A stretch of DNA of 54,445 nt from DAOTTI01 sp034437795. Lineage in GTDB: Bacteria; Chloroflexota; UBA11872; UBA12225. The notes under the pieces are model-generated. The model did no database searches and was not told the origin of the DNA. It saw only the letters and a list, made by a program, of their open reading frames with translations. Both the position numbers and the translations under genes were made by a program. Location of the stretch: positions 1 through 54,445 of the forward strand of contig DAOTTI010000006.1 in assembly GCA_034437795.1 (NCBI GenBank), read 5' to 3'. Shown one piece after another: positions 41,317 through 50,282 of the stretch (positions within the stretch are counted from its first letter, which is position 1; every line of letters starts with the position of its first letter).

Positions 41317-43944
41317 ACCAGTACGGCACCGGGGGCGCTGTTTGCGCCTGTCGATCTTGGTCCCTACTACAACGCCGCGCCCGCGGCGGTGGCGCGGCGC
41401 TGGCACCCGCAGGCCGCTGAGATCTACGCCACGGCGCCGGGCGGGGAGCAACGCTTCTGGGGCATTCCCTTTACGCTGGCGCCGGGCACCGGCGAGCGCG
41501 GTGGCGCCGGCGGAGCGGCCGGCTGGCTGCTGGCCGGCCAGGCGGGCGACGAGCCGCATCAGGTGACGATCCTGCTCGATCAGCCGGCCGGCGAGATGCG
41601 GGGCGCGTCGCCGGCCTACCTGGTCTTTGTCCATCTCTGCGGCCGGCCGTGGGACGAGCAGGCGCCGTCCCCCGCCGGGGGACTGCCCCTCTCCGTTACC
41701 CAGGCGGGGGCGTGCGTCGCGGAGTACGTTTTGGTGTACGAGGACGGCAGCGAGCGCCGGCAGCCCATCCGCTGGCGCTTCGAGATCAACGGAGGGCAGC
41801 CGGTCTGGGGGCAGCGCGCCTTCGCCGCCCGCCCCGACCAGATCGATGCGCCGGTGGACTTCCGTGGCCCGTACCCGCGCAATGCGTGGGGGCGCTTTCA
41901 GACCTCGGTGCGCGCCAGCCATGGCCACTACTGGGTGTACGCGCTCCCGAACCCACACCCCGATCGCCCGCTGCGGGCGGTACGGATCGAGCCCACAGGG
42001 GAGGCGGACGTGGTGATCGCCGCCCTGACCCTGTTCTTCGGGACGGATCATCCGCTGCGCCACCGGCAGCTACGCAGCTTCCGCGTGAGCTTGCCGGCCG
42101 GCCTGGACGCGGAGACGCAAGGACGCGGGTACACGGAGACGCGGGGAGGGATGTCTGGCGGGCAGGATGCCGATATCTCCATCGATCTGGGCGTGATCGC
42201 GCGCAGGTACGCCGTGCCAGCGTTCGATCCCGACGCCTGGCTCAAGGGAGAGGGGATCACCAGCCCGCTGCCGGACACTGTGCCGGCCGAGCCAGTGCGC
42301 GAGCTGATCCTGGATATTTCGGCCAGCGCCGACGCGACCCTCTCGGTGGCCGGGCGCAACGTGGCGCTGCGGCAGGTCTACGAGCGGGGCGAGGCGCGCT
42401 CTGCGGACGGCGCGGTGCGGGTGGAGATCGTTGACCCGCAGCGGACGTGGGTGCACGTGACGGTCGAGGATGGGGCCACCGGCAGGCCGGCGCCGGCTCG
42501 GGTGCACTTCCGTGACCGGCATGGGCGCTACCTGCCGCCCTATGGCTACCGGCACGAGGTCAACGACAACTGGTTCGAGGACTACGGGAACGATCTCAAG
42601 CTGCACGGCACGCAGTACGCCTACGTGGACGGCGCCTTTCAGGCTGAGCTGCCGGTGGGCGAGGTCTACGTCGAGCTCTTCAAGGGCTTCGAGTACCGGC
42701 CGCTGCGGCAGCGGCTGGTCATCCAGCCGGGGCAGCGCTCGCTGGCGCTGCGCGCGGAGCGCCCGCTGAACTGGCGCCGCCAGGGCTGGATCACGGCGGA
42801 CACGCACGTGCACTTCATCTCGCCCCAGACGGCCTGGCTGCAAGGGCAAGCGGAGGGACTGAACCTGATCAACCTGCTGGCATCACAGTGGGGCGATCTG
42901 TACACCAACGTCGGTGACCTCTCGGGGGGACTGTCCGGAGTGAGCCGTGACGAGACGCTGATCTGGGTGGGGACGGAGAACCGGCAGCACCTACTGGGGC
43001 ACATGAGCTTGCTGGGGGTCAAGGGTGAGCCGGTCTTCCCCATGACCACAGCCGGGCCGGACGAGAGCTATCTGGGCGATCCGACGTGGAATACGCTGGC
43101 GGAGTGGGCGGACGAGGCGCGCCGGAAGGACGGCGTGGTGGTCATCCCGCACTTCCCCAATCCCTACTGCGAGGTGGCGGCGGACATCGTGCTGGGGAAG
43201 ATCGACGCCGTGGAGCTGAACATGAGCAACTGGGCGCTCCAGCTCCACGAGTGGTACCGCTACCTGAACTGCGGCTACCGCGTGGCGGCGGTGGGCGGCA
43301 CGGACAAGATGGGGGCCTACATGCCGGTGGGCGCCATCCGCACCTACGCGCTGCTGGACGACGACCGGCCGTTCACCTTCGAGGCGTGGGCGGCGGCGGT
43401 GCGGGCGGGGCGGACGTTTACGACCACCGGGCCCCTGCTGGACATCCGTGTGGAAGGGCGCCGGCCCGGCGACGAGATCCAACTGCCGGAAGGCGGCGGG
43501 ACGCTGCACGTGGAGGCCAGGGCGGAATCAGTGGTGCCCTTCCACGCGCTGGAGGTGGTGGTGAACGGGCAGGTGGTGGCGCAGGAGCAGTCTGACCAGG
43601 GGATGTACACCTGCACCATCCGCCAGCCGGTGCGCGTGCGCGGCAGCGCCTGGATCGCGGCGCGGGCCGGCAGCCGGATGACGCGGTGGATCGGCTCGCC
43701 CCGCCTGGTGGCGGCGCACACCTCGCCGGTGTACGTCGTGGCCGGCGGGGCGGAGCTATTCAGCCCGTCGGACGCCACCTACATGATCACGCTGCTGGAG
43801 GGCGGGCTGACGTGGCTGGATACCCTCTCCATCCCCGCCGACCCGGAGCGCCACGCCCGTAACCGCAAGGTGTTCGAGGACGCCCGCGAACACCTGCACC
43901 AGCGCCTGCACGCCCAGGGACGAGCGCATGGACATGGGGAGTAG
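41314..43944 (+). CDS. Large CehA/McbA-type (PHP-domain) metallohydrolase
   Basis: 876 residues from the ATG at 41314 behind GAGGAGG. N-terminal beta-rich regions (to about 490) lead to the PHP-like metallohydrolase core: WITADTHVHFISPQTAWLQG (about 490-510, with the DxHxH metal site), then VGTENRQHLLGHMSLLGVKG, IPHFPNPYCEVAADIVLGK, VAAVGGTDKMGAYMPVGAIR and AGRTFTTTGPLLDIRVEG. This is the CehA/McbA family to which carbaryl hydrolases belong; the natural substrate is unknown. A dispersed GC-rich repeat (42106-42150) is read in frame as residues about 265-280 (DAETQGRGYTETRG). No signal peptide. Neighbours do not clarify its role. Confidence 0.85.
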   Translation: MTSTAPGALFAPVDLGPYYNAAPAAVARRWHPQAAEIYATAPGGEQRFWGIPFTLAPGTGERGGAGGAAGWLLAGQAGDEPHQVTILLDQPAGEMRGASPAYLVFVHLCGRPWDEQAPSPAGGLPLSVTQAGACVAEYVLVYEDGSERRQPIRWRFEINGGQPVWGQRAFAARPDQIDAPVDFRGPYPRNAWGRFQTSVRASHGHYWVYALPNPHPDRPLRAVRIEPTGEADVVIAALTLFFGTDHPLRHRQLRSFRVSLPAGLDAETQGRGYTETRGGMSGGQDADISIDLGVIARRYAVPAFDPDAWLKGEGITSPLPDTVPAEPVRELILDISASADATLSVAGRNVALRQVYERGEARSADGAVRVEIVDPQRTWVHVTVEDGATGRPAPARVHFRDRHGRYLPPYGYRHEVNDNWFEDYGNDLKLHGTQYAYVDGAFQAELPVGEVYVELFKGFEYRPLRQRLVIQPGQRSLALRAERPLNWRRQGWITADTHVHFISPQTAWLQGQAEGLNLINLLASQWGDLYTNVGDLSGGLSGVSRDETLIWVGTENRQHLLGHMSLLGVKGEPVFPMTTAGPDESYLGDPTWNTLAEWADEARRKDGVVVIPHFPNPYCEVAADIVLGKIDAVELNMSNWALQLHEWYRYLNCGYRVAAVGGTDKMGAYMPVGAIRTYALLDDDRPFTFEAWAAAVRAGRTFTTTGPLLDIRVEGRRPGDEIQLPEGGGTLHVEARAESVVPFHALEVVVNGQVVAQEQSDQGMYTCTIRQPVRVRGSAWIAARAGSRMTRWIGSPRLVAAHTSPVYVVAGGAELFSPSDATYMITLLEGGLTWLDTLSIPADPERHARNRKVFEDAREHLHQRLHAQGRAHGHGE
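42106..42150 (+). repeat. Dispersed GC-rich motif within the CehA-like coding region
   Basis: GACGCGGAGACGCAAGGACG then CGGGTACACGGAGACGCGGG, matching the motif at 27013 and 39189. It adds about 15 residues in frame and lies between beta-rich domain and core. Confidence 0.6.
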
Positions 43945-44496
43945 CGAGGAGCGAGGGATGAGGAGCGAGGGATGAGGAATGACGAGCGCGGTGGTGAGGG
44001 AGAAGCGGGTGGCGAGTGGGAAGGGCGTGGCGAGGGACGAGGAGGGAGAAGCAAGTAACGACGAGTGTGGACGGGGAGCGAGGCGTTCGCCCCGTGCTGA
44101 GGGGTTCCGCCGGAGGCTGATGGCAACTGCCCAGCTTCTCTTGACGGTAGCGGCGGCTCCAGCGTCACTCCCAGGAGCTGGAGGCTGCGTGGCTACGGTG
44201 GGAGAGCGGAGACGGAGGGCACGGACCACCAGTCGAAAAGCCTGCCGGCTCAGGTCGTTACGGATCGCCGGCCGAAAAGCCTGCCGGCTCAGGGCACCTG
44301 ACGGTACCTCCTCAGCCGATCAGTCCTAGCAGTGGCCCTGGTAGCAATGCTGGAATTACGGGTATGGTCCAGGGAGGCTGAGCGGTTACGCCCACTCGCA
44401 TGTGAGGGCCCATAGATGGCGCGCTATCTGGAGTGACAGCAAGTGCGAGCCGTGACCAGCGGGTTGGTATACACCTGACGGAAGAGGGAGGTTGCT
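43945..44496. other. Low-complexity intergenic region with GA-rich and 21-bp repeats
   Basis: About 550 bp. 43937-44070 is built of units like GAGGAGCGAGGGATGAGG and GTGGCGAGTGGGAAGGGCGT. At 44234-44254 and 44273-44293 an exact 21-bp repeat (CGAAAAGCCTGCCGGCTCAG plus G) occurs, 39 bp apart. No gene. AGGGAGG at 44486-44492 is the SD of the next gene. Confidence 0.55.
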
Positions 44497-45255
44497 ATGA
44501 AGCTGCTGCTGGAGGAGATGACGCGGGAGGAGGCGCGGGAGGCCTTTGCGCAGGGGGCGATGGTGGTGCTGCCGACCGGATCGATCGAGCAGCACGGGCC
44601 GCACCTACCCCTGATGACGGACACGGCTGTGGTGACACACGTGGCGCGGGCGGCCGGGGCGCGGGCGGCCGAGCAGGTGCCGGTGGTGGTGGCGCCGACG
44701 ATGCACTATGGGGTCTCGCACCATCACATGGCCTTCGCGGGCACTATGTCCCTGACGGGCCACATCTACGTGGAGGCGGTGAAGGAACTGGTGCGCTGCC
44801 TGTACCGGCACGGCGTGCGGCAGGTGCTGCTGCTCAACGGGCATGGGGGCAACCAGAACCCCAATGGGGTGGTGGCCCAGGCGCTGATCCACGAGGAGGG
44901 GTTGCAGATGTCCCTGGCCCACGCCTCGTACTGGACCATCGCGTCCAAGGCGCTGGTCGAGGCGGGCGCCAGCGACGTGGCGCCCAGCTTCCCCGGCCAC
45001 GCCGGTGGCTTCGAGACGTCGCTGATGCTTGCGCTCCGGCCGGACCTGGTCAACCTGGAGGCGCGCCGGCCGCCGGCTGCGGGGCTGTCCAGCGCGCCGC
45101 ACACGGTAGAACACGGCGCCTTTGCCCGCGCGGGAGGCACGAGCGACGACGCCTCGCGGGCCAGCGTCGAGGCCGGCCAGCGGCTGCTGGATGCGACGAT
45201 CAACGCGGTGGCGGACTATCTGGTCCAGTTCTACGAGCGCACGCGCCGCAGGTGA
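44497..45255 (+). CDS. Creatininase-family amidohydrolase
   Basis: 252 residues. MVVLPTGSIEQHGPHLPLMT holds the first metal ligands (E, H), VSHHHMAFAGTMSLTG and LLLNGHGGNQNPNGVV hold the rest; all match the creatininase/MftE fold, metal-dependent amide hydrolases. The substrate may be creatinine-like cyclic amides or a peptide; members are often encoded beside transport genes. An excellent SD precedes the ATG. The downstream 200 bp contains no confident gene. Confidence 0.92.
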   Translation: MKLLLEEMTREEAREAFAQGAMVVLPTGSIEQHGPHLPLMTDTAVVTHVARAAGARAAEQVPVVVAPTMHYGVSHHHMAFAGTMSLTGHIYVEAVKELVRCLYRHGVRQVLLLNGHGGNQNPNGVVAQALIHEEGLQMSLAHASYWTIASKALVEAGASDVAPSFPGHAGGFETSLMLALRPDLVNLEARRPPAAGLSSAPHTVEHGAFARAGGTSDDASRASVEAGQRLLDATINAVADYLVQFYERTRRR

Positions 45256-45458
45256 CGTTTTTATGTCGTGGCCGGGCGCGATGGGAGGCGCTCTGTCTGG
45301 ACCTGCGGCATCGGGACATCGCGCACGTGGGCGGTGAGCAGCACCGCACCGTGCTCGCCCGCGACGGGCGCACGCACGTGGTCAATGGGGCCTGTGGTGC
45401 CGATGCGGTCGAGCCGAGCGGGTATGGCGGCGCGTCGCGGGTGGCTGCAGCGCCGGGG
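45256..45458. other. Short convergent intergenic region
   Basis: About 200 bp; a plus-strand frame reads HVGGEQHRTVLARDGRTHVV, which may be a remnant of a coding sequence, but has no start signal. Not annotated as a gene. Confidence 0.35.
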
Positions 45459-47156
45459 TCATGAGGGGGGCTGGAGCCAGCGGTTGAACCAGGCGAGCAT
45501 GGCGGTGCGCATCTCGGGCGTATAGGTGTGCCCGATCTGGGGATAGAGCACGCTGTGGAAGCGTTCGGTCGCGCCGAGGGCGCGGTACACGGCGCCGACC
45601 CGCTCCGCCAGCACGCGGATCCCGTCGGCGGGGGAGCCGGCGTCTAGCTCGCCGGTGAGGGCCAGGAAGGGACGGGGGGCGATGAGGGCCAGCACGCCTT
45701 CGGTATCGAAGTGTTTGAGCAGGCCGTGCACGAAGTAGTAGATCCCGTGCTGGCGGAGCTGGCCGTGGCGGATGAGGTGCTGGTAGCGGGTCAGGCAGGC
45801 GACGGCCACGGTGGCCGCCACGCGCTCATCGACCGCGGCTAGCCACCAGGCGCGAGTGCTGCCCATGCTCATGCCGGTGGCGCCGATGCGGGCTGGGTCT
45901 ACCTCCGGCCGGCTGCAGAGGTAGTCCAGCGCGATCTGGTCGTCACGCACGAACATGCCCCACAGGGTGCGGCCGAACCAGAGGTGGAACTTAAAGAGGC
46001 TGGACTGCTCGTCCCGCCCCGTTTCGGCCGCCCCGGCCGGTCCGGTCCCTGCCCGGTCGCCGTGCCAGTAGGCGTCCGGCGACAGGACGACGTAGCCGGC
46101 CCGCACGAAGGCCTCGCCGAGTGGCTCGGCGCCCCCGTTGGTATGCGGAATGATGATCTGCGTCTTGTCCGGAGTGGAGGAGTGGAGCCAGAGGATGGCC
46201 GGCGCAGGGCGCGACAGGCGCTCGGGGAGGAGCAGGAGGGCGCTGACCTCGCCGTCCACGCCGTTGTCGATGGCGACCCTTTCCAGGACGTAGCCGGCAC
46301 GGCGCTCTCGCGAGACGAGGCGCGCCCGCACCGGCGTGGGGCGGGGCGGGAGGTCGCCGAGCGACTGCAGCACAGCCTGCAGCACGTGCGGGCGCCGGCG
46401 CTGCCAGGCCGCGGCGCTCTGCGGCGGGGCGAACTCGGGCACTGCCACATTGCGGTAGGGGGCCGGCACCAGGGCGTCGCGTTCCGCCTCGGTGCGCCGG
46501 TACGCCGCCGCGGCCTCCGGGCCGGAGGGGGGCACTGCCAGCGGCCGGTAGCGCCGGATCACGAGGTGGCGGAGGACGCAATCGGCCACCGCGTCGGCCA
46601 GGAGCCGGTAGCCGCCAGGGGTGTAGTGGGTCCCGTCCGCGGCCAGCAGGTCAGCGCTGCCGGAGCGCTCGACCAGGCCGTGCAGGTCATGCACCGGCAC
46701 GCCGGCGTCTTGCATGACCGCTTCGGCCGCGTCGTTGTAGCGGCGCACGTCGGCCTCGTAGCGGTCGACGCCGACGCCGCGGGAGCGGTGGCGCTCGTCG
46801 ACGATGGGAGTGGTATTCGCGAAGACGACCGTGGCCGCCGTCTTTCGCTGCAGGAGGGAGACGATCTCGCGGAGGTTGGCCTGGTACTCAGGCAGGGGGA
46901 CCTGGCGCCGCCCATCCGGTCTGGAGACCTTAAGGTCGTGCAGCCCGCAGTTGAAGTGGATGACGTCCGGCTGCTCGCGGATTGCCCACTCGTCGAGGTG
47001 GCGCAGCAGATTGGCGCTATCGCCGCCGTTGGCGGCTGGGCTAACCACGATCGCCCTGCCGGCCAGGCGGGCCGCGACGAGGGGCGCATAGCCCAGGCGG
47101 ATGGAGTCTCCCAGCAGGACGACCTTTGGCAGATCAGGCGGCCCTTCCGCGCTCAT
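45459..47156 (-). CDS. Fusion of SGNH hydrolase and alpha/beta-hydrolase esterase
   Basis: 565 residues from the ATG at 47156, with AGGAGC upstream. Residues 1-195 are an SGNH (GDSL) domain: VVLLGDSIRLGY with Ser18, Gly near 44, Asn69 in HFNCGLHDLKVS, and Asp174-x2-His177 in AADGTHYTPGGYR. Residues about 270-565 are an alpha/beta hydrolase of the dienelactone/acetyl-xylan esterase type: ILWLHSSTPDKTQIIIPHT, the nucleophile elbow GMSMGS (Ser430), Asp505 in TGELDAGSP and His543 in PQIGHTYTPE. Both triads are complete, so the protein may deacylate one substrate at two sites, e.g. acylated polysaccharide. No signal peptide is visible, so it acts inside the cell. A solute-binding gene lies upstream in the same direction. 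Confidence 0.88.
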   Translation of the reverse strand: MSAEGPPDLPKVVLLGDSIRLGYAPLVAARLAGRAIVVSPAANGGDSANLLRHLDEWAIREQPDVIHFNCGLHDLKVSRPDGRRQVPLPEYQANLREIVSLLQRKTAATVVFANTTPIVDERHRSRGVGVDRYEADVRRYNDAAEAVMQDAGVPVHDLHGLVERSGSADLLAADGTHYTPGGYRLLADAVADCVLRHLVIRRYRPLAVPPSGPEAAAAYRRTEAERDALVPAPYRNVAVPEFAPPQSAAAWQRRRPHVLQAVLQSLGDLPPRPTPVRARLVSRERRAGYVLERVAIDNGVDGEVSALLLLPERLSRPAPAILWLHSSTPDKTQIIIPHTNGGAEPLGEAFVRAGYVVLSPDAYWHGDRAGTGPAGAAETGRDEQSSLFKFHLWFGRTLWGMFVRDDQIALDYLCSRPEVDPARIGATGMSMGSTRAWWLAAVDERVAATVAVACLTRYQHLIRHGQLRQHGIYYFVHGLLKHFDTEGVLALIAPRPFLALTGELDAGSPADGIRVLAERVGAVYRALGATERFHSVLYPQIGHTYTPEMRTAMLAWFNRWLQPPS

Positions 47157-47361
47157 GACGGTGCTCCTGTGTCAATGGTGTGAGTGGCGAGTGGCGAGTG
47201 GCGAGTGCCGAATGCCGAGGAGCGAGGAGGGGGCCTGCACCGCCGCCCGCTCCGCGGGCTCCCGCTCTCCCACAGGGAGGGGGGACCAAGGTCCCCGCGA
47301 CCGGGGTGTCCGCGGGGGCGGGATGGGGAGAGAGTAGGGGGCAGTCCATCGGTGGCATGGC
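47157..47361. repeat. Intergenic low-complexity and palindromic repeats
   Basis: GAGTGGCGAGTGGCGAGTGG at 47182-47201, then CGAGTGCCGAATGCCGAGGA, matching low-complexity tracts at 43.95 and 9.75 kb (reverse). CTCCCGCTCTCCCACAGGGA at about 47260-47279 is a decayed copy of the dispersed palindromic element. Confidence 0.6.
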
Positions 47362-48732
47362 TCAACCGATCTCTGCTTGCTGCAGCAAGCGATTGATACG
47401 CGGGACCAGGGCCGTGACGGCGTCCCGGGCCGAGCGCTTGCCCAGGAAGACCGGCTCGAGCTCCTCGCGGTTGGCCTGCTCCAGCTCGGTCCAGACGGTG
47501 GTGTACTGGGTGACCACGCCGTACGGGGGCAGATCGAGGTACATGCGGATGCTCCTGGGATCCCGCTGCTCCTGGAGGAAGGCGGGCGAACTGGCCACGC
47601 TCTTCAGCACTGGCGCGCCGCGGCCTAGCTCCGTGATCGTTTTCTGGCCTTCGGGGCCGACGACGTAGCGCAGGAAGTGCCAGGACGCCTCCGGCGCCTT
47701 CGTGCCGGAGTACATGGAGATCGAATCGGGCCAGAGTGGGGTGGCGCGGCGCTTGCGCATCGTGGGGACGGCGACGTCCCACTCGAAGTCCTTGATGCGG
47801 TTTCGCAGGTTGTGGAAGTAGGGCGCCGAGGAGATCATGGCCGCCTTCCCCTGGTAGAACAGCTCGTCGTTGCTGCCGACGCCCAGGGCCTGGCGCTCTT
47901 CCGGCGTTGGCGCGACGCGGTGGACGTGGGTCAGGTCGGCGAAGAACTGGATGGCTTCTACCGCTTCGGGGGTATCGAGCGTGCTGCGCTTGAGGTCTTT
48001 TGTAACGACGTCGCCGCCGTTCTGCCAGACGAACATCCGCCAGGTAGTCCAGGCGTAGCCGCCGAGGGCGAGGCCGGATTGGACGACGCGCCCGGCATCG
48101 CGCACCGTCAGCTTCTTGGCCACGTCCAGGAGCGAGTCCCAGCTCCAGGAGGTGTCACGCCAGTTTGTTGGGGGGAACTTGAGCCCTGCCTTGCGGAACA
48201 GCTCCTTGTTGTAGATGATGGCGTGGGCCAGCCAGTGCTGGGGCAGGCCGTAGAGCTTGCCGCGATACTGCAGGCCATCAAACAGGCCAGGGAAGAAGTC
48301 GTCCCGCTTGAAGGTGCGGTCACCGGAGATGAACGGGTCCAGCTCGCGGAAGAAGCCGTTCTTGGCGTAGCCAGCGGTGGGCTTGTCCTCCATGAGGATG
48401 ACGTCGGCCGAGTCGCCGGCCACGATGGCCGCCTGGATCTTGGTGAAGTACGAGGACGAGATGTGCTCGGGGACGACCGTCACGCTCGGGGTGGCGGCGG
48501 TGAACTGCTGGGCAATCTTCTCCCAGATGGCTTTCTCCTCGATGGACCCGAAGAACGAGAAGCGGACCGTGCCGGCGACGGCGCCGGCCTTGGGGACGCT
48601 GCCGGCGGTCCCTGGGGCCGGGGCGCTGCAGGCGGCGATGGGGGCCGTTCCCACCAGCGCCGGCAGCGCGGCAACGACCTTGCGCCGTGTCATGGCGCTC
48701 TCGTGGTTCATGCACGACGTACCCATACCCAT
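47362..48732 (-). CDS. ABC transporter substrate-binding lipoprotein, family 1
   Basis: 456 residues; the ATG at 48732 follows AAGGAGGAAG. The N terminus has TRRKVV (Tat-like) and the lipobox APIAAC at Cys35, so lipoprotein. FSFFGSIEEKAIWEKIAQQF, then YFTKIQAAIVAGDSADVILM, YNKELFRKAG, WSWDSLLDVAKKL and ASWHFLRYVVGPEG are typical. Ligand is unknown, likely a sugar. The SGNH/esterase fusion follows on the same strand; no permease follows. Confidence 0.92.
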   Translation of the reverse strand: MGMGTSCMNHESAMTRRKVVAALPALVGTAPIAACSAPAPGTAGSVPKAGAVAGTVRFSFFGSIEEKAIWEKIAQQFTAATPSVTVVPEHISSSYFTKIQAAIVAGDSADVILMEDKPTAGYAKNGFFRELDPFISGDRTFKRDDFFPGLFDGLQYRGKLYGLPQHWLAHAIIYNKELFRKAGLKFPPTNWRDTSWSWDSLLDVAKKLTVRDAGRVVQSGLALGGYAWTTWRMFVWQNGGDVVTKDLKRSTLDTPEAVEAIQFFADLTHVHRVAPTPEERQALGVGSNDELFYQGKAAMISSAPYFHNLRNRIKDFEWDVAVPTMRKRRATPLWPDSISMYSGTKAPEASWHFLRYVVGPEGQKTITELGRGAPVLKSVASSPAFLQEQRDPRSIRMYLDLPPYGVVTQYTTVWTELEQANREELEPVFLGKRSARDAVTALVPRINRLLQQAEIG

Positions 48733-49874
48733 GGCGCTCTTCTTCCTCCTTACGCTCGCTTACTCTCGCGCTTACACCGCTCGTCCATGCTCGGCCATCC
48801 CTGGCGGCGCGGGGGCGACGGATGGGTCGCCGCGCCGGCGGCACCACGGGCGCCGGCGGCATGAGGCGGTTGGCCAGACTGTGCCACACGAAAACGGCAA
48901 CGCCAACCCCGTGACGGGGTCGTTCCCGCCGGTCAGCCCATCGGGATGGGATGGGGGCAGGTGTCCTGAGCCAGACCGTCCAGGCGGTGCATGCCGGTGG
49001 GAGCGGAGGCGCCGGGCGCGGGGAGCCAGTGGAGTTTGCCGGCCCGGACCCGCCGCGCAACGGGGTGAGCCGTCAGGCACGGGGGATCGGGGGCCGATGG
49101 CCGGCCTGGCAGGCCAGGACTGCGCGGCGGCCACGCCGGCCCCCTCGACCGCGGCCCTGGCCGCTGCGTTGCGCCGGGCCACCTGTGGCGGCGCGGCGCG
49201 CGGAACTGGTCGACACGCGGCCGCGGAGGCAGGTGGGAAAGCCAACCGGCTCGCGCCGACGGGCTGAAGCGACGGGCCACAGCCGGCGCCGGCCACGTGG
49301 ATCAGGGGCGCGTGGCGGGCGCGATGGGCGGCCCTGCGGCAGCGGGCGGGACCGCCGGTACGAGGGGCGGGCGGCGCGGGCCGCTGCCGGTACACCCAGT
49401 TCCACGCCGCAGCCGGCGGGACGCGCCGCCTGGGCTTGCTAGGGCCACAGGCAACCGAACCGAATGGCAGAACTGGGACCTGGCATGGGAGGCATCGCCG
49501 GCATGGACTGGCTGGCTCGGGACGAGATGCGTCATGCGACATGCGCCATGCGTAAGGTGGAGTGAGAGGGCGAGGATGAGGGGGAGGAGGGGGTCCACGG
49601 CCTGGGTGCGGCAGGCCGCGCGCACCGGCCCGATCGCGCACCCCTCTCACAAGATAATCTGCGCGGGGATCGGCGATTTGCCACGCGGGGCGGGGGGCAG
49701 GCGGGAAAGGAGGGCAGCCCTCACCCCCTTCGGTCGGGGCCGCACCGCACCCCCGCCGCTCCTCTCCCGCACGCGGGAGAGGGGGAGGACGGACCTCACC
49801 CCCTGGCCCCCTCTCCGACGCGGAGAGGGGGAACGCGGGCCAGGGGAGAGGAAGCAGGCCGGGCGCGCTCGGAC

Positions 49875-50282
49875 GTGGGGACGCTGGCGCACGGCTTCGT
49901 CGATAGAAGCGCACCCGCCAGCGTGGAGTAGGCCAGGTAGGCGAACCTCGGGACGCTGGCGCGCGGCTTCGTCGAAAGAAGCGTACTGATCCTGCATTGC
50001 TCGCCCGGATTATTCACGAGTGGAGCCCTCACCGCCGCCCGCTGCGCGGGCCCCCGCTCTCCAAGAGCGAGAGGGGACACATCGCCGGCCATGAATCATC
50101 CGGACTAAGTGGGCGCTGGTGCGTTCGTGCGGGACAGGACGGCCGGGCATCGATGGACGTGTCAGCGTGAACATGCCAGCGGATATTTAGAGCGTTACAG
50201 CGGGTGGACCGGCTGCGCCACCCTCGCGTCCCCTGCGTGCTGGCTTCGTCGATGGAAGTGCGCTGATCCTGCATTGCTGGCG
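49875..50282. repeat. Three copies of a hairpin repeat, possibly a decayed CRISPR array
   Basis: Copies at 49875-49924, 49947-50005 and 50226-50282 share GGCTTCGTCGATAGAAGCG-like cores with the small stem GCTTC...GAAGC; the first two share a further left arm (GGGACGCTGGCGC), the last two a right arm (CTGATCCTGCATTGCT). Copies 1 and 2 are 72 bp apart, as a repeat plus spacer would be. A MITE-like element begins right after copy 2. No cas gene is present. Confidence 0.45.
50005..50103. repeat. Most complete copy of the dispersed MITE/REP-like element
   Basis: 99 bp bounded by CCGGATTATTCACG (50005-50018) and CATGAATCATCCGG (50090-50103), inverted repeats with 12 of 14 matches. Inside are GAGCCCTCACC, a GC-rich stem and CGCTCTCCAAGAGCGAGAGG. 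No target-site duplication is obvious. Confidence 0.75.

Noticed and set aside
45264..45464. Plus-strand frame reading HVGGEQHRTVLARDGRTHVV after the creatininase gene
   Set aside because: No start signal and no recognised family. May be a remnant but cannot be supported.
48772..49914. Long minus-strand ORF of 380 codons in the repeat-rich gap
   Set aside because: Very Pro/Arg/Ala-rich, spans dispersed repeats, no SD and no recognisable domain.
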